A stretch of DNA of 64,000 nt, taken from Apostichopus japonicus (lineage: Eukaryota; Echinodermata; Holothuroidea; Aspidochirotida; Stichopodidae). Under the pieces are notes generated by a model. That model did no database searches. It saw only the letters and a program-made list of their open reading frames with translations, and was not told the origin of the DNA. Shown here piece by piece: positions 1-10,409 of this stretch; the first letter of the stretch is position 1; every line of letters starts with the position of its first letter. A program made the position numbers and the translations under genes. The DNA is taken from positions 7,791,001 to 7,855,000 of the forward strand of contig NC_092562.1 of the NCBI RefSeq assembly GCF_037975245.1, written 5' to 3'.

Positions 1-45
1 CTTTGTTAATAGACCTATATCTACATAGTATTTCTACTGTTTCAG

Positions 46-3000
46 CACTACTACAATGCTGGACGTATGTTGATCCGTCTGTCTGAAGCAATTGGAAGAG
101 TAGTTCTGTCAGGAAGAGAAATGGCTCGACTTGCAGGGTGAAGCATTGTTTTATATAGTCTGTGATTACGTATACAATGTGGAGATTAATTACGTATACA
201 ATGTGTAGAACCCTCAAATATGATGCCCCATCCCTCCCCTCCTCTAGAATAGAAAATGATACTCCCTATATGGTCAAGTGTTTTGTGGAGTTGGCAGTAG
301 GCAAACTTGGTTAAGGATGCAATATTTTATCATTTTTGTACATCATATGCAAGTCAACAGTGTAAAATCATATACTTTATCAATATAATGTTAAAAATAT
401 GTGGATTTTTGCTTGACACTTTGTTTGCTATTGATCCTGTAGCATTTTAGCCAATTTCCTTTTAATTAGTTGCTTCCATGTCAGATTATCTTGATAGTAA
501 TCCATTGGTCAGATACTCCTGTATCTTTCTATTACAGCTCAGAGCACATATCATATGTCCTGTAAGGATATGTAACTGTTAGATCAGTTCTCTCTGCATT
601 ACATCTTGTGCCATTCTAGGCACAGATTTTCTAAGAGTTTATCCAAATATTAAAAATTTAAAATACTGGTTGCAAAGGGAAGTCACATTTTTTTTTTAGT
701 TTCACTGAACGTGTTCATGAACTAATGATGGTGCTGAAGGATCTTAATCTTGGAAAATACGAACGGACGATGGTCAAGGAAGGAAAAGGTGAAGCTAACT
801 TACTATTATCTAGAGACTTCTCAGTTTGTGATAGAGTTAACCTTGAACTTGCTATCAATGGGAGGGGTTTTGCATTTTTCCTACGTACAAAACAATTTGT
901 ATAAAATAATTATTGTACAATAAATCATGGGGAATAGATTTTTAAAGCAGTTTTAAAGTTGAATCTCTAAAATATTTTTATTTGGAAAATAATTTGTAAT
1001 TTATGGAATTATATAAAATAATAGGCAAGATTCAAAGAAACATAGTTGTCATTGTTTGCAAAACCTTTCCAAACTATTAACTAAAAAAGTTTAGATGGCT
1101 AGATTTTTGCATTTGGTGTGTGTATTGAGTACCAGAAGTCTATTGTTTTAAGTGGAGTTCATTAGAGGTCACAGTTTGAAAACCTTCTAGTCACAGTGAC
1201 TTTCAAGCTTAGATGAAAGTCATGTAGAAGGTGGAGCCCTATTGCTTTCTGTTGAGGTTGAAGATCATTTGAAGAAAGACCACTTGAAAACATATATATC
1301 TCAAAAGACACAGCTGTGGTGAACTTTATACTTCATGTGTGGAGCCAACATAGTGAGGATAAGAATCCCATTAGTTTTGCAGAGTTTAAAAGTCATTTGG
1401 ATACCTTGTAAATGAGATAACTTGCATAGAATGAGATAAATAATTGTCATAATTGGTATGTGGATCTGCCATAGTGAATACAAGAATTCTATCACATTTT
1501 GTAGAGGTGAAGGTCTTGAGGTCAACAGAGGTCAAAGTCTGAATACGTTGTAAGCTACTAAAGAAAAGTGTCAATGAACCTGTTATGTGGATCCACCTCC
1601 ATTGAGTCAAAGAAATCTTTTTTTGCTGTGAATATCACAGGTTACTTTAGGGCACAAGAATTCTGAAGACCTAAATGTGTTGTCGTCCATATTAGCGATT
1701 TCAAGAACCCTATTAGATGTCAAAGGTCATATGAGGTCAAGGGAGGCTAAAATATGAAATCCTTGTAAACAGGATAACTTTGATCCTTTCATGAAGTTTA
1801 TCCTTCCAATTTGGAATTACCTTAGTGAATTAAAGAAACCTATTGTTTTTATAAAGGAAATCTTGGACGGACTTTAGTATGTGGATGCACCTTACTGGTA
1901 TCCGGATCCACTTTCTTGAGGGCAATAGTCTTGTTTGATCGTTTTACATTCTCTGAAATATAACATAGTAAGAATCACAGAGCCTGTTGAATTCCTGGCG
2001 AGTTAAAGTAAACAGGTTCCCTCATTTCCAGAAGCAAAATGTTGACATGGCTCAGTAAAAGCAGTTTTTTTCTGGTTGGAAAAAGATCACTGGGAGAGTG
2101 CTTTGTCTGATATTTGGGGGGATTCTCATTCTGTATGGAAATAAGGATTGTAAACTTTGGTTTATAAACACAAAACACAAATGAGGTTAATCAACCCTTC
2201 CTTTTTTGTTGTTGTAGATTCTGATAGTGAAGATGACAGGGAACCTCTAGTTCCTGGATCAGGCAAGATGGTCTACCAGGATAATATTATTGAGTCAGTA
2301 TTTGTTATAAATCAACCTTTGTAGAATGTTGTGTAACTTGTTATGATAAGCTTGGTGTATTAAACTGCCATTATTAGTATGACTGGTGTGATTTACTAGT
2401 ATATATTATCTCTATAGTCTTGAATACATACTGATGCTACTGGAACTACAATGAACACACAAGTCCAGTATGGACTAAATGTGTATGACATGCAGATAAT
2501 GCAATGTATGTAGCTATGCAGTATAGAATATATGTGTATGACATACAGATAATACAGGTATGCAGTATGGATTAAATGTATGTATGTATGTATTTTAGAT
2601 CCTCCTGCAAGCAGGAACTCGCGGAGAAGCCTCATTGGCTTATCAAACCTGCAAGCTGACCGAAGTCAGTCTCTTACATTCATATTTAACGTCCATGATT
2701 ATGAATTGTTACAACTCTGTAACTGGACGACATACATTGATCTTGGAGTGACTCGAACCGGGGACCTTATGATTGGAAGGTACCGGCGTTAACCACTGAG
2801 CTAACACTCCTAATGTGTATGACATGCAGATAATGCAATGTATGTAGCTATGCAGTATAGATTAAATGTGTATGACATGCAGATACTGCAATGTATACAG
2901 CTATACAGTATGGATTAAATGTGTATGACATGCAAACATGAACAATATATAGTAAACTTTGAAATAGTGACATTAAAATGAAATGGTTAGTGATTGAATG

Positions 3001-6000
3001 CACGCTTGTTTGTCTAAATTCTTTCTTTCTTACTAGCTTTCAGAAAGTTCCCCTTGTTACCCCAAATGGAGATGTTCTGGTGAAGGAGATGACCTTTACT
3101 GTCAACTCTGGTGTGAATGTATTGGTGTGTGGTCCAAATGGATGTGGGAAAAGCTCATTGTTTAGAATCCTTGGAGAGGTAATACTATTGTGACCTAATC
3201 ATTTTAAATGGGTATGGAAGAGGTTCATTGAGAAGAGGAGATAGAACTATTGTCACCTCAGGGTTTCTTTCCACTCCCCTCCCCTTCTATTACCTTCTGA
3301 TTTTAAGGGGAGTGTGTACAAAGCAAAGAAACTAGCTTGTCAGTTTATTTTGTTGTCTGCTGATTTAGTAACATCTTTTGTGTTGATGGACACACGTACG
3401 TATTCAATGACATACGTATTCAATGGATTGGTAGAAGGAAGGTAGTGGTTAATTCATGTTTCATTTTGATCATATTCTGATGTCTCATCTCTAAGACAAG
3501 GAAGTTCTCTTCCTGCAATCATTCTTTAGCTGTTAAAAATGTATTGCTTCATGCTTAAATTGTTTAAACTCAGAAAATGACACTGTTTTGTTTTAGCTTT
3601 GGCCTTTATTCGGGGGAGAAGTCACCAAGCCAGAGGCTAGGAAGCTTTTCTATGTACCCCAGGTTTGATTTGCACATTTCTTTTTGCTAGGTTAGGTAGA
3701 AGATTGTGTGTTATGAATTCCTGGAAGAGACTTCTGCCTTTCTTACCTCTAAGGGATACTTCACTGTTGATACTCTGATAATTTACTGTTAGATGCTAAG
3801 TAATATTTGACTGTTCAATTGAAAGGGATAATTTACTGTTAGCCACGTAATTACTACGGGATGCTACATTGTTTGATGCTCAGGGACAATTTACTCTTCA
3901 ATAGTAAGGGATACTTCACTGTAAGAGGATAATTTATTGTTAGCTACTAAGGGATGCTACACTGTTTGATGCTAAGGGATAATTTTTTCTGTTAGATACT
4001 AAGGGATGCTACACTGTTTGATGCTAAGGGATAATTTATTGTTAGATACTGAGGAATGCTAGACTGTTCGATGCTAAGGGATAATTTACTGTTAGATACT
4101 GAGGGATGCTACACTGTTCGATGCTAAGGGATAATTTACAGTTAGATACTGAGTAATGCTAGACTGTTTGATGCTAAGGGATAATTTACTGTTAGATACT
4201 AAGGGATGCTACACTGTTTGATGCTAAGGGATAATTTTTCTGTTAGCTACTAAGGGATGCTACACTGTTTGATGCTAAGGGATAATATACTGTTAGCTAC
4301 TGAGGGATGCTACACTGTTCGATGCTAAGGGATAATTTACTGTTAGATACTGAGGGATGCTACACTGTTTGATGCTAAGGGATAATTTTTTCTGTTAGAT
4401 ACTAAGAGATGCTACACTGTTCGATGCAAAGGGATAATTTACTGTTAGATACTAAGGGATGCTACACTGTTCGATGCTAAGGGATAATTTACAGTTAGAT
4501 ACTGAGGAATGCTAGACTGTTCGATGCTAAGGGATAATTTACTGTTAGATACTGAGAGATGCTACACTGTTCGATGCTAAGGGATAAATTTTCTGTTAGA
4601 TACTGAGGGATGCTACACTGTTTGATGCTAAGGGATACATTTTCTGTTAGCTGCTAAGGGATGCTACACTGTTCGATGCTAAGGGATAATTTACTGTTAG
4701 CTACTAAGGGATGCTACATGCTAAGGGATAATTTACTGTTAGATACTAAGGGATGCTACACTGTTCGATGCTTAGGCATAATTTACTGTTAGATACTAAG
4801 GAATGCTACACTGTTCGATGCTAAGGGATAATTTACTGTTAGCTACTGACGGATGCTACATGCTAAGGGATAATTTATTGTTAGCTACTGAGGGATGCTA
4901 CACTGTTCGATGCCAAGGGATAATTTACTGTTAGATACTGAGGGATGCTAAACTGTTCGATGCTAAGGGATAATTTACTGTTAGCTACTGGATGCTACAT
5001 GCTAAGGGATAATGTACTGTTAGATACTAAGATACTGTAATTTACTAAGTGATACCTAACTGTTAGACACATACCTCACTATTACTGTTATTTGAAGGAC
5101 AGGTTGCTAAGCACATTTATACCCTGATTGTCACTTAGTATGTATATGATTGATAGCTGTCTTCTGTGTCTTGAAGTCACTGTTTTGTGTTTGTGTTCCT
5201 GTGGATTCTAGAGACCGTACATGACTCTTGGAACTTTGAGAGACCAGATTATATATCCTGACTCCAAGGAGGATATGTTGAAGAGAGGGATTACAGACCA
5301 AGACCTAGAAGACTCAATCTCTAGAGTTCAGCTCACTAACATCCTTGAGAGGGAAGGAGGATGGGAATCTGTCCAGGACTGGATGGATGTTTTGAGTGGA
5401 GGAGAGAAGCAGAGAGTTGCTGTAAGTCTTCATATGCCATAGAGTAGCAGTGTTGTCTTATGTTCCAATGAGCTCAAGATTCAAAGAATCCACCTTGTAA
5501 ACTGGATGACTCAATGTGGTTCAATGCATATAAATGGTGTGTAATTTCCCTTAGTGAGAATAAAGTAACACTTTAGCTATTGGTGGAAGTCCTTGATCGC
5601 ATAAGTTTAACCAGAGATTGACCTCTGTCATCTATTGCAGTTGCTTTGATTGCTATTGTTTAGGGTACCGCATAATTTACATTTGAGGAAAGCTGAAAAA
5701 CTTAAAAGATTTTATTTCCCTAAAGTTTAAGCTTAGTGTTATTTGATATCAGTATCAGTACTTGGTATTAGGAAGACTCAAAGAGATCTTTAATAATGTT
5801 ACTTGTGGAGTAAGTATTCCTTAGTAGTATGATCTACGCTGAACATATTATGATTGTTTTCAGATGGCTCGCTTGTTCTACCATAAACCCCAGTTTGCCA
5901 TCCTTGATGAGTGCACCAGTGCAGTGTCAGTGGATGTTGAAGGCTATATCTATGCACATGCAAGAGAAGTAAGTATTAAGATATGTCAGCAGATATATTA

Positions 6001-9000
6001 TATACAGATGATATCTACTGCAGTCCCCTATATGATTACCTCATGCTGTAAGCAGGTCTTACTTTGCTATCATTTATCAGTGTAGGACTTTCACGGTCGT
6101 CCGGTCGTCCGTGACGACTAGAAATTACGTCGGACTACCAAATTTTTCAAAATGTTGTGTGCTTGGTAGTCCTTCGGACGACCAAAAAAAAATGAAGGCT
6201 TTGAAGAATTATTGAGCCTAATTATATTTGATTAAAAACGAAAGTCAATTTAATTAAATAGTTTCTGAATAACACCCAAACCAAACATGAATTATTTAAA
6301 AACATGCGCGAAATATTAACTTTACAACATCGTTAGAAAAAATCTGTTCACTAATAAAGTCGCCTAACGTTAGTCTCTAATGATGTACCCAGAAAACAAA
6401 TGAGACTTGTGGCTAAATGTCAATGTAATGCATTTTGTACGGTGTTGTAACAACAGTCGATCAGACACTGACAGTCTATAGGCCGAGTGAAAATGCTTTG
6501 CTGGACAATGGGGGAAATCTAGCCTATACTGCTGAATTTGGGACGCAGTTATAAAATATCCATGGCATACTTTCAGTATTGCTGTTATCTTCGACCACAT
6601 GGTTGCCTAACAGCACACTAAGTCAATTGGGGAAATCTAGCCTATACCGCTGAATTTGTGACGCAGTTATAAGGTGCCATGGAATACAGTAATGTTATTA
6701 GCGAAAAAAATACTGACAACTTTTTTAATTTAAATTGTCACGAAACGGAAACTGATGAAAATTTTAAAATGACAAGTTAGAGTAGCTATATTACGTGATA
6801 AAATGAAAGAGATTAAATCTGTTTTACAATCTTTAAAAAGTTACAACAAAACTGTCGATATTATGAAACAAACTACGTTCGGCAAAGCCCCGTTTCTAGA
6901 CTGCCTTACAATGAACAGCGAGCACTATACGTACATCAGTTTACAACTGCAGTGTTTACCCCTAACATTTTTGGCACGTTTCCAAAAAACTTTTCATGTA
7001 GTAAACTATTTTGGCTCCACTCTAGAATTAATAAGGTCAGTCAGTCAGTAAAGGATCGGTAAAGTTATGCGAAATATTATCTTAGACGTTCAAGAAAAGT
7101 AGGTAAATATCCCCGTAAAACACACCTCAAGCCAACCGACTCCTCCGCATGAACAAAACAATCTATTCCCCATGATACACGAGGCACAGTCTATAACATA
7201 CAGACATAGCACGATATCAAGGCCCAATGGCTAAAGTATGGCCATCTTTATGAAAGTAAACCTTTTAATCCCATGTTTTAGGCCACTTGGCATGATTAAC
7301 TAAATGCTAAATATTGTTCCCATGTCCTTGTGGAAAACGTCAACTTCGCAAAATGCAATTAGTTGTGTTTTTAATCCCATGTGTTTTTAATCCCATAACC
7401 TTTTAATCCCATGTTTTAGGCCACTTGGCATGATTAACTAAATGCTAAATATTGTTCCCATGTCCTTGTGGAAAACGTCAACTTCGCAAAATGCAATTAG
7501 TTGTGTTTTTGTTGTTACGTGAGATCCGTAACCGACGAAGTGGTTAGGCTACATAGTATACACTTAACTATGGTAGGATATTAATTTTTCCTTTTTTTTT
7601 GGTGGAAATTCTAGAAAATACTTTCTTTTCCCCGCGCTTAACACCAGATGTGGTCTGATGGTTTGTTCATAAATGGGTGAACTAGAGCCTTGTTTACATG
7701 ACATTAGTTGCATTTAGCACGATATGCCAGTTTCGCGTGAATTTTTCGAAAGTATTTTGCTCGATCTTTCGTAAAGTTTGAAAGATGTACCAACTTACTG
7801 TTCGTACACAATTGGTAATTTCTCTACTGATTTGCAGAGTTTTTCTCTATACAGTCAATGTTGTAAAGGACGGGTTTTTTCGAAGTTCAAAAGTCAGTAA
7901 ATGAAGTTGAAATTATCGTCATTTGTTCAATCCTCAAAAAATATCGTTTTGAAAAAAAAAATTATCGCGATAATAATAATTTTCGATATATCGCCCAACC
8001 CTACGTGATAGTCTCAGATACAATTCAAATGCATCTTCGTACCACCAGTGATTGTTGTCAAAATGTACGTTACAAATATGAGACAAGGCCTAACGGTATG
8101 ATATTTGAGTGCAGACATATGATAGTCTTTACCACAAGCTTCATTATTTCTACACAGGGAAAAAGTAAACGTTGCAAGTAATTGTTGTCAAACAAGTTAC
8201 TTGTGTTCATTGAGCACTAAAAATGCAAGAATGTTTGCAGACAATCGGTAGCGACTATTAGCCAATCAAATCACGGGAATCTTGGTAAAGCGTCATTGTC
8301 TATTTTTAGCATGAAAATCTCTGTAATGAAGTTTTGGTAGCCCTGTACCTTGCGGTTGATTGTTGTGATATATTTATTTTCAAACAAATTCAACGATCTG
8401 TAGGAGTAGAGAACTTTTGATTCTTGTCAGAAGAAGAAATAATGAAAGATGTTCATTCAAAAATATGTTTTGTTATGTTTTCCGTTGACCTAGTTGTGAG
8501 TGTGTACTTGGGGATTGCAAGCAATTTGAAGATTTTGCGTCCCTGGCCAAAACATTGCGTCCCGTACCCAGAATCCTGTGTTCATAACAATGCTGGAATA
8601 CTTTCGTTATTGCTGTTATCTTAGACCACATGGTAGCATAACTCAATGGGAATATCTTGCCTAACCATAGGTTTGCCAAAAAAAAAATCACACTGCGTAG
8701 TATTTGGGTAATAAATAAGGAACCGGGTAGTATCGCGTCGGGCGGGTATCCGGATACCCCGTGCAAACACTTTTTGAAAACAGTACACAATAACATGGTT
8801 ATATGCTAAACTAATAAAGCTTTGGTTGACACAATCAGATTGAGCACCAAAATGTTTTTTTTTGTATTATTTGTGTTCATTTTCAATTTTGGTGGAAAAT
8901 TTGGAAGGACTACCAGGTTTTTTGCAGGACTACCAAATATTTGAAAATCCTTGAAACTGGTAGTCCTTCGGACAACCTTCTCAAATTCCTGAAAATCCAA

Positions 9001-10376
9001 CACTGTTTATGTACTCTGAAGCAACACTGAGTAGGCCACTCAGTCTATGTTGGACTTCATCACTGGAATTTCAAAATTAAGATAACCGTAATGACTCTTG
9101 AGCAATTTCTTACAGAAAGGCCTGTAAGTATTACCTTGTTTAAGTGAAGCAGGCTGGCATAGATACATATTTCACATCACAATGGTTATGATGTAACTAC
9201 AGTCATTCATCAGCTATAATACTGCTAGGCGCACTATTTTATGATTAAAGACAAATTGAATTTCCATTATTACAGAGAGGCACAATTTAGAAGTATGTAA
9301 TGTGATCAATAATTATTAATTCCTCAGCACTGTTCTATAAATTAAGTCATAATATTTCTGGATTTTCTCCAGGTGGGTATTACGTTGTTTACGGTGTCTC
9401 ACAGGAAGTCTCTTTGGAAGCACCATGATGTAAGTAATCACAAAATACTAACAACTGCCTAATTCATTCATACACAAATATCAGTTTCAATGCAACCAAC
9501 ACAGAAAAGAAAAATTGTATATAGGAAGCTGATTGGACAATTTAGTTTACTAAGGTTGCTTCTGCAATCCTGTAATTATCATAGTACAGGTTCATGTACG
9601 ATATGTCTAAGCTGAAATGTAAAGCTAATATGCAATCACCATTTGGTGAAAAGACCACACTTTATAGTAAGAGAAATAAAAATGTCAGGTTTGCCTTTCT
9701 AGAATACTTATTGGCTTTCAAAACTTTACACATCTCCTATTTGTGGATGAGGGTATTTGCCTTTTCAAATCCTGGTAAAGTTTGCCCAGTTTAAAGTGTT
9801 TGGTTTGCAATGCAGTATATGCCTCTTTATTTCAGTATTATCCTGGTATCACACTTTATCAAGTTTGTATGCAATTGTTTTTGCTTGAACATAACAGTCT
9901 TGTTTGCAATATTTATATGAATACTCTTGGGATGCATAATTTGCAGACCAAGAAAAGAGTGATGTGGATTTTCTTGGTGTTGCAGTTCAACTGGTCTGTT
10001 ATAAAACTCGGCTAGTGCAGGTTAATTTACTTTCTGAGTTTGTAATTACAACCAATTGTAAAAGTACAAATATTGGAAATTGACTGTCTTTGTTAATGAC
10101 ATATCTTGCCAAAGTTATGCACATCATATACAGCTTGTTTAACATTTTAAGTAACAAGAATATTTCCTACTTTTTGAAGATATTTTTGAGTAACTATTTC
10201 TGTTTATATGAATGTTTTCAAATGGCTCTGACATGAGTGATTCATATGTGAATATTGTAACACGTAATTGACAGGCATTGATCACCTCTTACCCACAGTT
10301 TTATCTGATGTTCGATGGCAGAGGTGACTATGAGTTCAAGGAGATTGATTCCGAGACAGAGGTGTTTGGTTCATAG
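46..10376 (+). CDS. ABCD3: ABCD3/PMP70 peroxisomal half ABC transporter, C-terminal half (9 exons, 5' part outside window)
   Basis: Half-size ABC transporter of the peroxisomal membrane. The family imports long-chain and branched acyl-CoAs, dicarboxylic acids and bile-acid intermediates, and works as a dimer. Exons seen: 46-137, 700-788, 2218-2293, 3037-3178, 3597-3662, 5212-5421, 5864-5968, 9373-9429 and 10299-10376 (stop TAG 10374-10376). They give 304 residues with phases that match at every junction. The human protein is 659 residues, so roughly the first 355 (the membrane domain) lie upstream of the window. Seen in order: linker (GREMARLAG), Walker [10 protein letters not shown] in exon 3037-3178, the [12 protein letters not shown] segment, ABC signature LSGGEKQR near 5392-5415, Walker B FAILDE near 5892-5909, H-loop TVSHRKS in exon 9373-9429, and C-terminal FGS as in PMP70. 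The acidic linker in exon 2218-2293 is the least conserved part. All ATPase motifs are intact. Confidence 0.95.
138..2217 (+). other. ABCD3 introns 138-699 and 789-2217
   Basis: Intronic sequence around the small exon 700-788. The first intron is AT-rich with nothing recognised. The second carries the dispersed AGGTCA-type repeat at about 1120-1960, described separately. No open reading frame here looks like a protein. Confidence 0.7.
1120..1960 (+). repeat. Degenerate dispersed repeat rich in AGGTCA half-sites
   Basis: Diverged tandem units of roughly 135-150 bp. Each has the same word order: a 'tatgtggatccacc' segment, 'gagt(ac)aagaa(c)cctatt', 'gaggtcaaaggtcat', 'gaggtcaacagaggtcaaagtctga', then 'ccttgtaaac'. 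The same family recurs on the + strand at about 47650-48330, in part at 5460-5650, and inverted at about 18650-19380. Mobility is unknown. The recurring AGGTCA words resemble nuclear-receptor half-sites, but this may be chance. Confidence 0.6.
2460..2960 (+). repeat. ~53-bp tandem repeat interrupted by a SINE
   Basis: Units contain 'tgtgtatgacatgcagata', 'atgcaatgtatg' and 'gctatgcagtat'. Copies start near 2480 and 2530, then, after a 215-bp insertion, near 2814, 2867 and 2920 (spacing 53). The SINE at 2597-2811 splits the array, so the array is older than that insertion. It lies in the ABCD3 intron 2294-3036. Confidence 0.75.
2597..2811 (-). mobile_element. tRNA-derived SINE
   Basis: On the - strand the element begins AGGAGTGTTAGCTCAGTGG. 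It has a polymerase III A box TAGCTCAGTGG (2793-2803) and a B box GGTTCGAGTCA (2749-2759), 33 nt apart, as in a tRNA. The tRNA-like head can pair GGAGTG with CACTCC as an acceptor stem. A non-tRNA body of about 140 bp follows, and the 3' end runs into an AAAATACATACATAC tail. It is not a tRNA gene, because the anticodon and T arms are poorly formed and a body is attached. It sits inside the 53-bp tandem repeat. Confidence 0.75.
3770..5050 (+). repeat. 50-bp minisatellite in ABCD3 intron
   Basis: About two dozen copies of a 50-bp unit containing 'gggataatttactgttaga', 'tactaagggatgctacac' and 'tgttcgatgctaa'. Spacing is 50 in the regular part (for example 4078 to 4128), with shorter deleted copies towards 4700-5000 and decayed copies at both edges. 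Each unit holds two related halves (gggataatt and gggatgcta), suggesting it grew from a ~25-bp repeat. The intron runs from 3663 to 5211. Confidence 0.9.
5422..5863 (+). other. ABCD3 intron
   Basis: Holds a weak match to the AGGTCA-type dispersed repeat near 5460-5650 and otherwise nothing recognised. Splice sites are gtaagt at 5422 and cag ending at 5863. Confidence 0.6.
6078..9005 (+). mobile_element. Non-autonomous hAT-like DNA transposon in ABCD3 intron
   Basis: The ends are imperfect inverted repeats: CAGTGTAGGACTTTCACGG on the left and, read inward from the right, CAGTGTTGGATTTTCAGGA. The 5-bp word tttat flanks both sides (6073-6077 and 9006-9010). Both subterminal regions repeat GGTAGTCCTTCGGAC in inverted orientation. 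Inside are iterated ~115-bp modules (6500-6690 and 8570-8680) and a block at about 7195-7862 that matches, inverted, the 5' region of the transposon at 58415-63445. No transposase frame survives. A second hAT-like terminus (gatatatcgcccaaccct, ending about 8003) suggests another element nested inside. It lies between the Walker B exon and the H-loop exon of ABCD3. Confidence 0.7.
7261..7509 (+). repeat. 138-bp tandem duplication
   Basis: The stretch beginning ccttttaatcccatgtttta at 7261-7371 is repeated base for base at 7399-7509, an offset of 138. A linker of short 'aatcccat' copies lies between them. The identity implies a young event inside the transposon at 6078-9005. Confidence 0.85.
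9430..10298 (+). other. Last ABCD3 intron
   Basis: AT-rich, with splice sites gtaagt at 9430 and cag ending 10298. Short open frames here are chance. No repeat was recognised. Confidence 0.6.
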
Positions 10377-10403
10377 ATCTGTTAAGAGATTCTTCATTGG
10401 CAT

Positions 10404-10409
10404 AATAAA
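10404..10409 (+). terminator. Possible ABCD3 polyadenylation signal
   Basis: AATAAA lies 27 nt after the ABCD3 stop codon. That would give a very short 3' UTR, so a later signal may be the main one. Sequence match only. Confidence 0.3.

Noticed and set aside
2740-2811. A functional tRNA gene
   Set aside because: The A and B boxes are good, but the anticodon and T arms are imperfect and the sequence continues into a SINE body.
8473-8796. 107-codon frame on the - strand in the 6-9 kb element
   Set aside because: It spans the iterated module with no protein motif; a chance frame.
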